This document shows, in pieces, positions 26,248 to 32,805 of a DNA stretch of 64,000 nucleotides (its first letter is position 1; each line of letters starts with the position of its first letter). Both the position numbers and the translations under genes were made by a program. Source of the DNA: Ancrocorticia sp047602305 (GTDB lineage: Bacteria; Actinomycetota; Actinomycetes; Actinomycetales; Actinomycetaceae); NCBI GenBank assembly GCA_047602305.1, contig JASGHO010000001.1, positions 2,604,001-2,668,000 of the forward strand. The letters are read 5' to 3'. The notes beneath the pieces were generated by a model. The model was not told where the DNA came from. It worked only from the letters and a program-made list of their open reading frames with translations, and searched no databases.

Positions 26248-27708
26248 CTACTCCGCCTCGGTGCCCTCAAGCCGTGCCTGCAACCATTGCGCAATGTTCT
26301 CCTGCGTGCGAGGGAAGGATTCCAGATCCGCCTGCCATACGTTCGCCGGGACCTGTTCGGCCCAGCGTGGTTCGTCGGTGGTATTAATGGTGAGATTCGC
26401 CTGGCCATCAGAGGAGAAGGTGAAGCGGAGAACGAAAGGCGCTCCCACCTCCGGCTTGTACAGCAACTTCTTGAGATGCGCGACGTAGTGCAGGATTGAT
26501 GTGGGCAGCAGATCGATTGTCACCGGCGTCAACGCTGGCTCCGCGTTGACGTTACCGAAAGCGGACTCGCGCGTCGTGTCGCCGTCGTCGTCGCCCTTCT
26601 TCTCTTCCGGCAGCATTGCCGCGGCGGCAAACTTCGCCACCTGGCCAACGAGCTGGACGTAAAGGTTGAGCTGCTTCCAGCCCTGGGGAGCGATGGCCGC
26701 CAGCATCCCGAAGATATCGGAGGTGAGCTGGCGCGGATCCTCATTGTCCCGCGGCTTGTTGGGGCGCGCGGTGATGGCCGGACGCTCGGAAATATCCCAG
26801 TTCTTCGGGCGACCCTCGCGAGTCGCGTAACCGGTGAGGTCTTCGACGGGGGCGAGGACGGTCGCCGTCGCCGCAGAAAAACGGTTGAAACCAAGAGCCT
26901 GGGTGAGCGGCGCATCCAACACCATGGAGGTGACGTGGGCGGCGAACTTGCCGTCCTCGCCCTGAGCCATCCCAACAATCCGAACCGGGATGTTGTTGAA
27001 ACGCGCGATGCCCTGGTTCTCGAAGATGTTGAGATCGGGGCGATACTCGATGCGCTTGCCCCACAGCCCCGAACCAAGCTGCTCGAAACCCTCCTCGCCG
27101 CGCGGCTCCGCCGGCGCAACCAACGTGACCGCGGCAGGCTGATGAGTCTCCTCATCCAACTCCACCTCGACCGGGCACATACCCCATTCACGCTCCATGA
27201 CCGGGCCCATGTAGACCGAGGGGACAGCCGCCTTGAAAGCACCCGTCTTCACAGTCTCCCAACCCCACGCGATGCCATGGTAAACGCCGCGCAACTCCGG
27301 CTCCGTGGACCCGGGGAAGAAACGCCACAGCATCGAACCGGCGGTGAGGCGAGTGGGTTCCACCCACATCAGCGGGGTCTCCACGCCGCCGCCACGAGCC
27401 ACGCCAGTCCCAGTGAACGGAGGCGGCTCGACGATCCCACCCATAAACGCCTGCTCGTGCAGCGGACCAACCGCCAGGCGAGTCTGGATGAACGGATTCG
27501 CCGGCACCTGAAGAATATCCAGCGGCTGATCCGCCGCGAACGGCGTACTGGGGCCGTCAGCTCCGAGCAGCGCCAACAAATCGGCAACCTCGGTCACCTC
27601 CGACACTTCACTCGCCTCGACGGCAAAACCGCCAAAGAACTCGAGACCGTTCTTGAGATACGACTCGGCGAGACCCGACGTAACTACCAGCTGATATACG
27701 ACGCTCAC
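26248..27708 (-). CDS. Hypothetical protein, about 486 residues
   Basis: I do not recognise this protein. No signal peptide, membrane helix or cofactor motif is evident. It is rich in Pro, Gly and Trp and begins VSVVYQLVVTSGLAESYLKNG. Notable blocks are GVYHGIAWGWETVKTGAFKAAVPSVY, WGKRIEYRPDLNIFENQGI and AITARPNKPRDNEDPRQLTS. An acidic linker (EEKKGDDDGD) at about 400 separates a C-terminal domain ending in FVLRFTFSSDGQANLTINTTDEPRW, which looks beta-rich. GTG 27708 is chosen because GGGAAGG lies 6 nt before it; a longer frame from 27780 lacks any such site. It is monocistronic. The C-terminal part could be related to small DUF600-like immunity folds, but that is a guess. Confidence 0.7.
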   Translation of the reverse strand: MSVVYQLVVTSGLAESYLKNGLEFFGGFAVEASEVSEVTEVADLLALLGADGPSTPFAADQPLDILQVPANPFIQTRLAVGPLHEQAFMGGIVEPPPFTGTGVARGGGVETPLMWVEPTRLTAGSMLWRFFPGSTEPELRGVYHGIAWGWETVKTGAFKAAVPSVYMGPVMEREWGMCPVEVELDEETHQPAAVTLVAPAEPRGEEGFEQLGSGLWGKRIEYRPDLNIFENQGIARFNNIPVRIVGMAQGEDGKFAAHVTSMVLDAPLTQALGFNRFSAATATVLAPVEDLTGYATREGRPKNWDISERPAITARPNKPRDNEDPRQLTSDIFGMLAAIAPQGWKQLNLYVQLVGQVAKFAAAAMLPEEKKGDDDGDTTRESAFGNVNAEPALTPVTIDLLPTSILHYVAHLKKLLYKPEVGAPFVLRFTFSSDGQANLTINTTDEPRWAEQVPANVWQADLESFPRTQENIAQWLQARLEGTEAE

Positions 27709-27996
27709 AACTGCCCTTCCCATGGCTGCAGAGAGTAAAACCTGCGAAATTGGTGCGAATCCGCGTGCCGAGGCCGCCACCGGAAAGCGGAGCGAAAGCT
27801 AGAACACGAATGCACAATGCTTCTCCCACCCTAGTAGCTGTGGGCAGTCCGGTGAACCAGCCCCGGGTATTGCTCAGCCGGTTTATGCGCTAAGTTCGCG
27901 CGCGGCTTAGAGGGTTGGGTAGTTGGGTGGGCCCATTGGCTGGGGTATTGGAGAGTGCACGGCTTGGAGGGCAGGCGTGGCGGTTTATCGGGTTGA

Positions 27997-28671
27997 CTAG
28001 CTGCCAGCTCCGCCGGGTGCCCGGTTGCGCCGAACTCGCAGAGCAATCCACACCACGAGGGCAACGACGACGACGCCAATAACCACCTTCGACAGCACAC
28101 CCACGTAGTTCTCCACCACGTGCCAGTTCGCGCCGAGTGCGTAGCCCGCGTAGATGAGGAGCGTGTTCCAGATGAGGGAACCGGTGCCGGTCAGCAGAGT
28201 GAACTTCACGAGATTCATCCGCGTCACACCAGCGGGCAGCGAGATCAACGACCGGAAGATGGGGATCATCCGGCCGAAAAAGACGGTCCACGAGCCGTGC
28301 TTGTCGAAGAAGGCTTCGGTGCGGACGACGTCGTTCGGATTGACCAACGGTAGTGAGTTGAGAATCTTGCGGGTGCGCTCGCGGCCCAGTAACGCTCCGA
28401 GTGCGTAGAGCACGTAAGCGCCAACGAGGGAACCTGCCGTACACCAGGCGATGGCGCCGAGCAGCGTGAATCCTGCGCCCGCACCCGCTGAGAAGCCAGC
28501 GAGAGGCAGGATGATTTCGGAGGGAAGGGGTGGGAAGAGATTCTCGAGCGCGATGAGGAAGCCAGCTCCGGGGCCGCCAAGCGCGTCAATGATACTGATT
28601 GCCCAGCCAGCAATTCCGGTAAGTTCTGGGGTTGTGTGGACGATGGATTCGGCAGCGAGTGTCGAAAGCAG
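27997..28671 (-). CDS. DedA-family membrane protein, apparent CTG start
   Basis: 224 residues, the usual DedA length, if translation starts at CTG 28671. The frame upstream has no ATG, GTG or TTG before an in-frame TGA at 28684-28686, while AAGGAG lies exactly 7 nt before CTG. From there the protein reads LLSTLAAESIVHTTPELTG and continues into ALENLFPPLPSEIILPLAGF, the conserved DedA amphipathic loop with its Glu, then GALLGRERTRKIL, HGSWTVFFGRMIPIFRSLISLPAG and a basic tail. DedA proteins transport or flip phospholipids and support membrane-potential and peptide resistance. A GTG at 28413 would give only 138 residues and lose the essential Glu loop, so it cannot be the true start. Confidence 0.88.
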   Translation of the reverse strand: MLSTLAAESIVHTTPELTGIAGWAISIIDALGGPGAGFLIALENLFPPLPSEIILPLAGFSAGAGAGFTLLGAIAWCTAGSLVGAYVLYALGALLGRERTRKILNSLPLVNPNDVVRTEAFFDKHGSWTVFFGRMIPIFRSLISLPAGVTRMNLVKFTLLTGTGSLIWNTLLIYAGYALGANWHVVENYVGVLSKVVIGVVVVALVVWIALRVRRNRAPGGAGS

Positions 28672-28683
28672 GGTCGTTCTCCT

Positions 28684-28917
28684 TCAGTGCGCGAGAAGGT
28701 CTCGCGTGGGTTCGTACGCAAGCCATTGTTTCAAGCGTTCCTCCAAGAATCCTCCAAGAATCTGGCGGCGGAGGGAATCCTTCTTTGTCAGTGCTTTAAT
28801 CAATGCCTGTGACATGTATGTAATGAATAATACATGGCGTGCTGGTTGTGGGGTATGCGCTGCGCCACGGCTAAGGGATTGCACGATGGCACAGGGCTGC
28901 ATCAGACAGGGCTGCAT
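28684..28917 (-). other. Possible small reading frame just upstream of dedA
   Basis: An open frame whose TGA (28684-28686) lies 12 nt before the dedA CTG, in the same frame. From an internal Met it would give a basic, helical 43-residue peptide (MSQALIKALTKKDSLRRQIL...). It contains a repeated 11-bp block (CCTCCAAGAAT twice near 28742-28762). Real coding is unproven, but a ribosome ending here could restart at the CTG. Confidence 0.25.
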
Positions 28918-28950
28918 CAGAAGGTAGAAAACCTATCCGATGCAGCCCTG
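28892..28950. terminator. purB terminator with a tandemly repeated arm
   Basis: CAGGGCTGCATCAGA occurs twice in tandem (28892-28906 and 28907-28921); either copy can pair with GATGCAGCCCTG at 28939-28950. The element lies just past the purB stop on the minus strand. Confidence 0.65.
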
Positions 28951-28990
28951 TGAGTAATTCGATTGGTTGATTAGCTCAATTCGATGGCAA

Positions 28991-30475
28991 TCAATCGAGG
29001 AAATCCACCAGCTCCGGGGCGATACCCACGTAGTTTGCCGGGGTGAGAGCGAGGAGACGCTCTTCCACCTCCGCCGGAATGCCGAGACCCTTGATGAACT
29101 CGCGCATATCTTCGGCCGTCACCTTGCGGCCGCGGGTCAGCTCCTTGAGACGCTCGTACGGGTTGCCCATGCCGGTGGCTCCGGCGATTTCAGCCGCGCG
29201 CATGGCCTGCTGGATCGGCTCGCCGAGAACTTCCCAGGCATTGTCGAGGTCGCGATCCAGGACCGCCGGATTCGAGTCCACGCCGGAAATGCCGCGGCGC
29301 AGGTTGTCGATGGCGAGGAGCGAGTGACCGAGGGCCACGCCCACATTGCGCTGGGTGGTGGAATCGGTGAGATCACGCTGCATGCGCGAGGTGACCAGCG
29401 TGGAGGCGAGAGATTCGAGGAGGGCCGAGGAGATCTCCAAATTTGCCTCAGCGTTCTCGAAACGAATCGGGTTGACCTTGTGGGGCATGGTCGAGGAGCC
29501 GGTTGAGCCCTGCGCCGCGAGATTCTGGTGGAAGTAATCGAGCGAGATGTATGTCCAGAAATCGGTGGCGATGTTGTGGGCGATGCGGTTGAAATGGGCG
29601 ACGTCGGCGTAAAGATCGGCCTGCCAATCGTGCGGCTCGATCTGGGTGGTCAGCGGGTTCCACTCCAGGCCCAGGCCCTCCACGAAACCGCGCGAAATCG
29701 CGGGCCAATCCACCGCGGGGACGGACACCGCGTGGGCGCCGAAGGTGCCGGTAGCGCCGTTGATCTTCCCGAGGAAATCGGCGGCTGCGATGCGGCGCAG
29801 CTGGCGGCGCAGACGCGCCGAGAACACGGCCATCTCCTTGCCGAGCGTGGTGGGGGAGGCGGTCTGGCCGTGCGTGCGTGAAAGCATTGGGCGGTCCGCC
29901 TCGGCACGGGCGAGATCCGCGAGCTGATCCGCGAGAGCGGTGGCGGCAGGGAGCCACACCTCCTCGATGGCACCCTTGATGACGAGGGCGTAGGAGAGAT
30001 TGTTGATGTCCTCGCTAGTGCAGAAAATGTGCACGATCTCGTGCATGCCGGTCAGTGGAGTCTCATGACCGAGCGCATCTGCGGCGCCGTCGAGGCGACG
30101 CTTGAGGAAATACTCGACCGCCTTGACGTCATGGCGCGTCTCCGCCTCGATCTCGGCCATTTCGGCGATCTCGGCGGCCCCGAAGGTGACGGGAATACTA
30201 CGGAGGTAGGTGACGTCGTCGTCGGAAAGAGACGGCGCACCGGGCAAAACCTCGTTCTGGACCAGGTAAATCAGCCACTCAACCTCCACGTGCACGCGGG
30301 CGCGGTTGAGGGCGGCCTCGGAAAGGAAGTCGACGAGCGGGGCGGTGACGCCGCGGTAGCGGCCGTCGAGGGGGCCGAGGGCGATCGCCGGGGTGATGTC
30401 CGTGAAGGAACGGAATGCGGCGAGCGGGCTCGTGGCGGGGGTGCTGGTCTGGCTGGCGGATCGTGCAGAGCTCAT
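28991..30475 (-). CDS. purB: Adenylosuccinate lyase
   Basis: About 494 residues from ATG 30475 (MSSARSASQTS); longer frames upstream are not supported. It cleaves adenylosuccinate to AMP and SAICAR to AICAR in purine synthesis. Signatures of the fumarase/aspartase superfamily: TSEDINNLSYAL, SRTHGQTASPTTLGKEM with the catalytic His, and the flexible loop GSSTMPHKVNPIRFENAEAN with the catalytic Ser. The long form with ALGPLDGRYRGVTAPL at the start matches the E. coli-type PurB. AACAAT lies 7 nt before the ATG, so the transcript may be leaderless. Divergent from the fructosamine-kinase-like gene. Confidence 0.96.
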   Translation of the reverse strand: MSSARSASQTSTPATSPLAAFRSFTDITPAIALGPLDGRYRGVTAPLVDFLSEAALNRARVHVEVEWLIYLVQNEVLPGAPSLSDDDVTYLRSIPVTFGAAEIAEMAEIEAETRHDVKAVEYFLKRRLDGAADALGHETPLTGMHEIVHIFCTSEDINNLSYALVIKGAIEEVWLPAATALADQLADLARAEADRPMLSRTHGQTASPTTLGKEMAVFSARLRRQLRRIAAADFLGKINGATGTFGAHAVSVPAVDWPAISRGFVEGLGLEWNPLTTQIEPHDWQADLYADVAHFNRIAHNIATDFWTYISLDYFHQNLAAQGSTGSSTMPHKVNPIRFENAEANLEISSALLESLASTLVTSRMQRDLTDSTTQRNVGVALGHSLLAIDNLRRGISGVDSNPAVLDRDLDNAWEVLGEPIQQAMRAAEIAGATGMGNPYERLKELTRGRKVTAEDMREFIKGLGIPAEVEERLLALTPANYVGIAPELVDFLD

Positions 30476-30520
30476 GCGGCTATTGTTCCACGGGCGCCAC
30501 GACGCGCCTACGATGATCTC

Positions 30521-30603
30521 ATGATGTCTCTCGCGGACAAGATGACGGTGCGGCTGTGGCATGACGGGCACCGCGGGTGGATTCAGGCGGGAAGGTGGAT
30601 CTA
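30521..30603 (+). CDS. Possible leaderless leader peptide (27 residues)
   Basis: ATG 30521 lies 6 nt after TACGAT, the spacing of leaderless actinobacterial promoters. The peptide is MMSLADKMTVRLWHDGHRGW plus 7 more residues and contains three Trp. It ends one base before the first of two hairpins that precede the fructosamine-kinase-like gene. Coding is not proven. Confidence 0.3.
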
Positions 30604-30604
30604 G

Positions 30605-30660
30605 ATCAGTCCCACACTGATAGATGGATCTCGTCTCATCTCCGATGGGCAAGAGATGAG
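30605..30660 (+). promoter_or_regulatory. Two hairpins in the leader of the fructosamine-kinase-like gene
   Basis: ATCAGT (30605-30610) with ACTGAT (30616-30621), and CTCATCTC (30635-30642) with GAGATGAG (30653-30660), both perfect. The second ends 16 nt before the GTG start and 3-4 nt before the AAGGAGGAGG site, so it could influence ribosome access. Confidence 0.45.
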
Positions 30661-30675
30661 GAGAAGGAGGAGGAC

Positions 30676-31830
30676 GTGCCAGACACTTTCACCAAGCGTG
30701 GGTCACGCCGAGCCATCACAGCCGAAGCTGCTGGCCTAGAAGAACTGGGTAGGGCGGCCCTGGCCGGGGGAGTGCCGGTCGTGCGTTTGGTATCAGTGGG
30801 CTTGACGCAGACCTCCTTGGAAACAGCGCGGATCTCGCAGGCGGCACCCTCTGCTTGCGCAGCTGAGGAATTTGGACGTGGACTCGCGCGTACTCACGCT
30901 TTCTGTCCGGAAGGGACACGAGTTTTTGGGCAGGCTCCAGTAAGGCTGGGCGATACCCTGGCAAGATTAGGTGACACCTCGGCAGGATTGGACCAAGAGT
31001 CAACCGGACGGAGCCAAGGACCGAACGGGCTAAACCAAGATCCAACCAGGCTGAGTGAGTCTTTCAAGCAGCCGGACCACTCAACAAATACCCGGCAAAT
31101 CATTGCTGCCATGGGCGACGCCCCCTTACTTCTTGTATCTGCCGGATCATCCGCCCGGAAGTGGGGTGAGTTCTATGCGCAGGACCGTCTTCTCCCTTAT
31201 CTTCCGGACGCTCTCCGCAATGGTTCCATCGGTACTGGTGGCCAACGGATTATCGAGCAACTGTGTGAGAAGCTACGCGATGGTGCTTTCGATTCGCCAC
31301 AGCCCAAGCTCGTCACAACCGATGCTGCCCTCCTCCATGGAGACCTTTGGGCGGGCAATATCTTCTGGACTCGCGATACCTCCGACCTGGATGAACGTGT
31401 TCTTATGCGCAATCCCAAGCTCCGGTATACAAGCACTTCCATCGCGTCGAGCCGAGAGGCGCGAGAAATACTCGGCACCCGGAATGTCTCTTATGTGGCC
31501 GACACTCGAGAGACGGCCGACAGTAGACGACGGACGGCCGAGGGGCCCGAGGTGGCTGACAGTAGGCGACAGGTGACTGACGTCGTCGCCGTTCTCATTG
31601 ATCCCGCCTGTCAGGGAGGGCATGCGGAGTCAGACCTCGCACAACTCACGGTTTTCTCAGCACCGTTTACTGAGCGCATTTATCACTCTTACCACGAGGT
31701 CTCGCCCTTCGCGGACGGGTGGCGTGAGCGGATTGGCCTTCATCAGCTACACATTCTTATGGTGCACGCGGCTCTCTTTGGAGGAAGTTATGGTGTTCAA
31801 ACGATAAGCGTGGCACGTAAGTACATCTGA
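30676..31830 (+). CDS. Fructosamine kinase-like protein with insertions
   Basis: About 384 residues from GTG 30676, chosen for AAGGAGGAGG just upstream. The FN3K/Fructosamine_kin family phosphorylates ketoamines so that glycated proteins decay. Family blocks are FTKRGSRRAITAEAAGLEEL, AEEFGRGLARTH, WGEFYAQDRLLPYL, the catalytic loop LLHGDLWAGNIFW and VLIDPACQGGHAESDLAQLTVF (Asp of the DxD-equivalent), then FERIYHSYHE-like and HILMVHAALFGGSYG. Two hydrophilic, low-complexity inserts are unusual: about 45 residues after RVFGQAPVRLGDT and about 60 residues between GNIFW and the metal-binding VLIDP motif. Either could impair catalysis; the catalytic residues themselves are intact. Confidence 0.8.
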   Translation: MPDTFTKRGSRRAITAEAAGLEELGRAALAGGVPVVRLVSVGLTQTSLETARISQAAPSACAAEEFGRGLARTHAFCPEGTRVFGQAPVRLGDTLARLGDTSAGLDQESTGRSQGPNGLNQDPTRLSESFKQPDHSTNTRQIIAAMGDAPLLLVSAGSSARKWGEFYAQDRLLPYLPDALRNGSIGTGGQRIIEQLCEKLRDGAFDSPQPKLVTTDAALLHGDLWAGNIFWTRDTSDLDERVLMRNPKLRYTSTSIASSREAREILGTRNVSYVADTRETADSRRRTAEGPEVADSRRQVTDVVAVLIDPACQGGHAESDLAQLTVFSAPFTERIYHSYHEVSPFADGWRERIGLHQLHILMVHAALFGGSYGVQTISVARKYI

Positions 31831-31855
31831 GAGATCATGCCAATAGGGGCCACGA
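31826..31855. repeat. Half-copy of repeat family P4 (reverse orientation)
   Basis: Read on the minus strand: CGTGGCCCCTATTGGCATGA followed by TCTCTCAGA, matching the right half of the copies at 48883-48912 and 54720-54746. It overlaps the stop codon of the fructosamine-kinase-like gene. The rest of the gap to 31988 shows no gene. Confidence 0.4.
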
Positions 31856-31988
31856 AATGCACGGGTAGGCTCCGAATCGGAGAAGGTGGTGACGCGGTGA
31901 CTATAAGAACTGCGGCTGGCTTATCGTGCTCTACGCAAGCGCCTTATGGCTTTACGGCTGGCGGCGGTACTGGGCCTGGAGTGCGGAA

Positions 31989-32372
31989 CTACGGCTGGCG
32001 GCGGTACTTTTCCGGCAGGAACAGATCCACCACAGTGTTGACAATGCCGATGACGATGCCGCCGAACACCGCTGCCCAGAAGCCGTTGACGTGGAATCCC
32101 ACGGTGAAGATGTCGGTGATCCACGAGGCAAGCCCCAGCATCGCCGCATTGACCACGACGAAGAACAATCCGAGTGTCAGAATGTAGAGAGGGAGAGCGA
32201 AGAGCTTGACGATGGGACGAACGAAGATGTTGACCACGGCAAGCACCACGCCCGCCAACACGTAATACAGCCAGACGTGTTCGGCTGTGCCGGTAACCGT
32301 AATGCCGGAGACGAGGTGAACACAGGCCCACAAACCGAGGGCGTTAACAAGGGCGCGGACGAACAGTTTCAT
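31989..32372 (-). CDS. Small holin-family (YvlD-like) membrane protein
   Basis: 127 residues, four predicted membrane helices. It matches the phage-holin-4-2 / YvlD family of chromosomal membrane proteins: MKLFVRALVNALGLWACVHLV, AGVVLAVVNIFVRPIVKLFALPLYILTLGLFFVVVNAAML and FWAAVFGGIVIGIVNTVVDLF, ending in a short basic tail. No phage genes are nearby, so a lysis role is unlikely; homologues are often envelope-stress genes. Divergent from the ABC importer operon, with 80 bp between its start and the operator palindrome. Confidence 0.85.
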   Translation of the reverse strand: MKLFVRALVNALGLWACVHLVSGITVTGTAEHVWLYYVLAGVVLAVVNIFVRPIVKLFALPLYILTLGLFFVVVNAAMLGLASWITDIFTVGFHVNGFWAAVFGGIVIGIVNTVVDLFLPEKYRRQP

Positions 32373-32451
32373 GCCTCCATTTTAATAAGCAAACCTGAGA
32401 CTGAACCCGGAGCGTTGGTTGCCGTTCGATCACAGTCTGAGACAGTTCTAT

Positions 32452-32478
32452 TAAACCTACTAGGTTTATTGCTAGAGT
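32452..32478 (+). promoter_or_regulatory. Promoter with perfect palindromic operator for the importer operon
   Basis: TAAACCTA (32452-32459), C, TAGGTTTA (32461-32468) is a perfect 17-bp palindrome. It overlaps a -35-like TTAAAC (32451-32456) and ends 4 nt before an extended -10, TTGCTAGAGT with TAGAGT at 32473-32478 (spacer 16 nt). This is the classical place for a repressor of the following genes. The regulator is not in the window or cannot be told. Confidence 0.55.
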
Positions 32479-32532
32479 CGAGGCAACCCACTAACAGGGT
32501 GGGGAACTGTGAAACAAAGGAAGGGGTGAACC

Positions 32533-32640
32533 ATGATGCTGGATCTTCAGTTCGCTCAGAATCACACCTTGCGCACCGCCGCCATGGGAACCGCTTCTCC
32601 TTGTTGTCAGTGTCGAATGTGTTGCGTTAACAGCAACTAA
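32533..32640 (+). CDS. Cys-rich leader peptide (putative cysteine attenuator)
   Basis: 35 codons from ATG 32533 (or 32536) to TAA, with a strong GGAAGGGG site 7-8 nt upstream and a promoter about 55 bp before. The C-terminal end reads SPCCQCRMCCVNSN, five Cys in eight positions (24, 25, 27, 30, 31). Short ORFs with Cys runs are known in mycobacteria and other actinobacteria as cysteine-responsive attenuators upstream of sulfur genes (Cys-rich leader peptide families). Here the following genes are an oligopeptide-type ABC importer. Position, ribosome-binding site and Cys cluster favour a real leader rather than chance; I cannot prove translation. Confidence 0.65.
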   Translation: MMLDLQFAQNHTLRTAAMGTASPCCQCRMCCVNSN

Positions 32641-32753
32641 TCCGCTGTGAGCCGCGTGCATGAAGGCACCGGCGACGAGTTTCGCGCATCCTCCGCCCAC
32701 GAAGGTAGAGCAGCACTCCGGCTAACGCCGATCCCGGCCGATAGATAGTCAGC

Positions 32754-32805
32754 CGCAACATCTCTTGGTTCGCCACACATTCACCAAGAAAAGAGAACTT
32801 TGGTG
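32754..32805 (+). promoter_or_regulatory. Mutually exclusive hairpins over the first permease start codon
   Basis: Hairpin 1: TCTTGGT (32763-32769) with ACCAAGA (32783-32789). Hairpin 2: CACCAA (32782-32787) with TTGGTG (32800-32805), which includes the GTG start (32803) and loops out the AAGAGA site. Both use the same ACCAA, so they cannot form together. Just before hairpin 1, CGCAACA (32754-32760) is complementary to TGTTGCG (32620-32626), the paired Cys codons of the leader peptide. This is the layout of a translational attenuator. Confidence 0.45.

Noticed and set aside
31989..32372. Prophage remnant suggested by the holin-family protein
   Set aside because: This family is common as a chromosomal membrane protein in actinobacteria and no other phage gene is present.
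32641..32802. Rho-independent terminator after the Cys-rich leader
   Set aside because: Short GC hairpins exist (for example CGGC-taac-GCCG near 32718) but none is followed by a T-tract; translational control of the start codon fits better.
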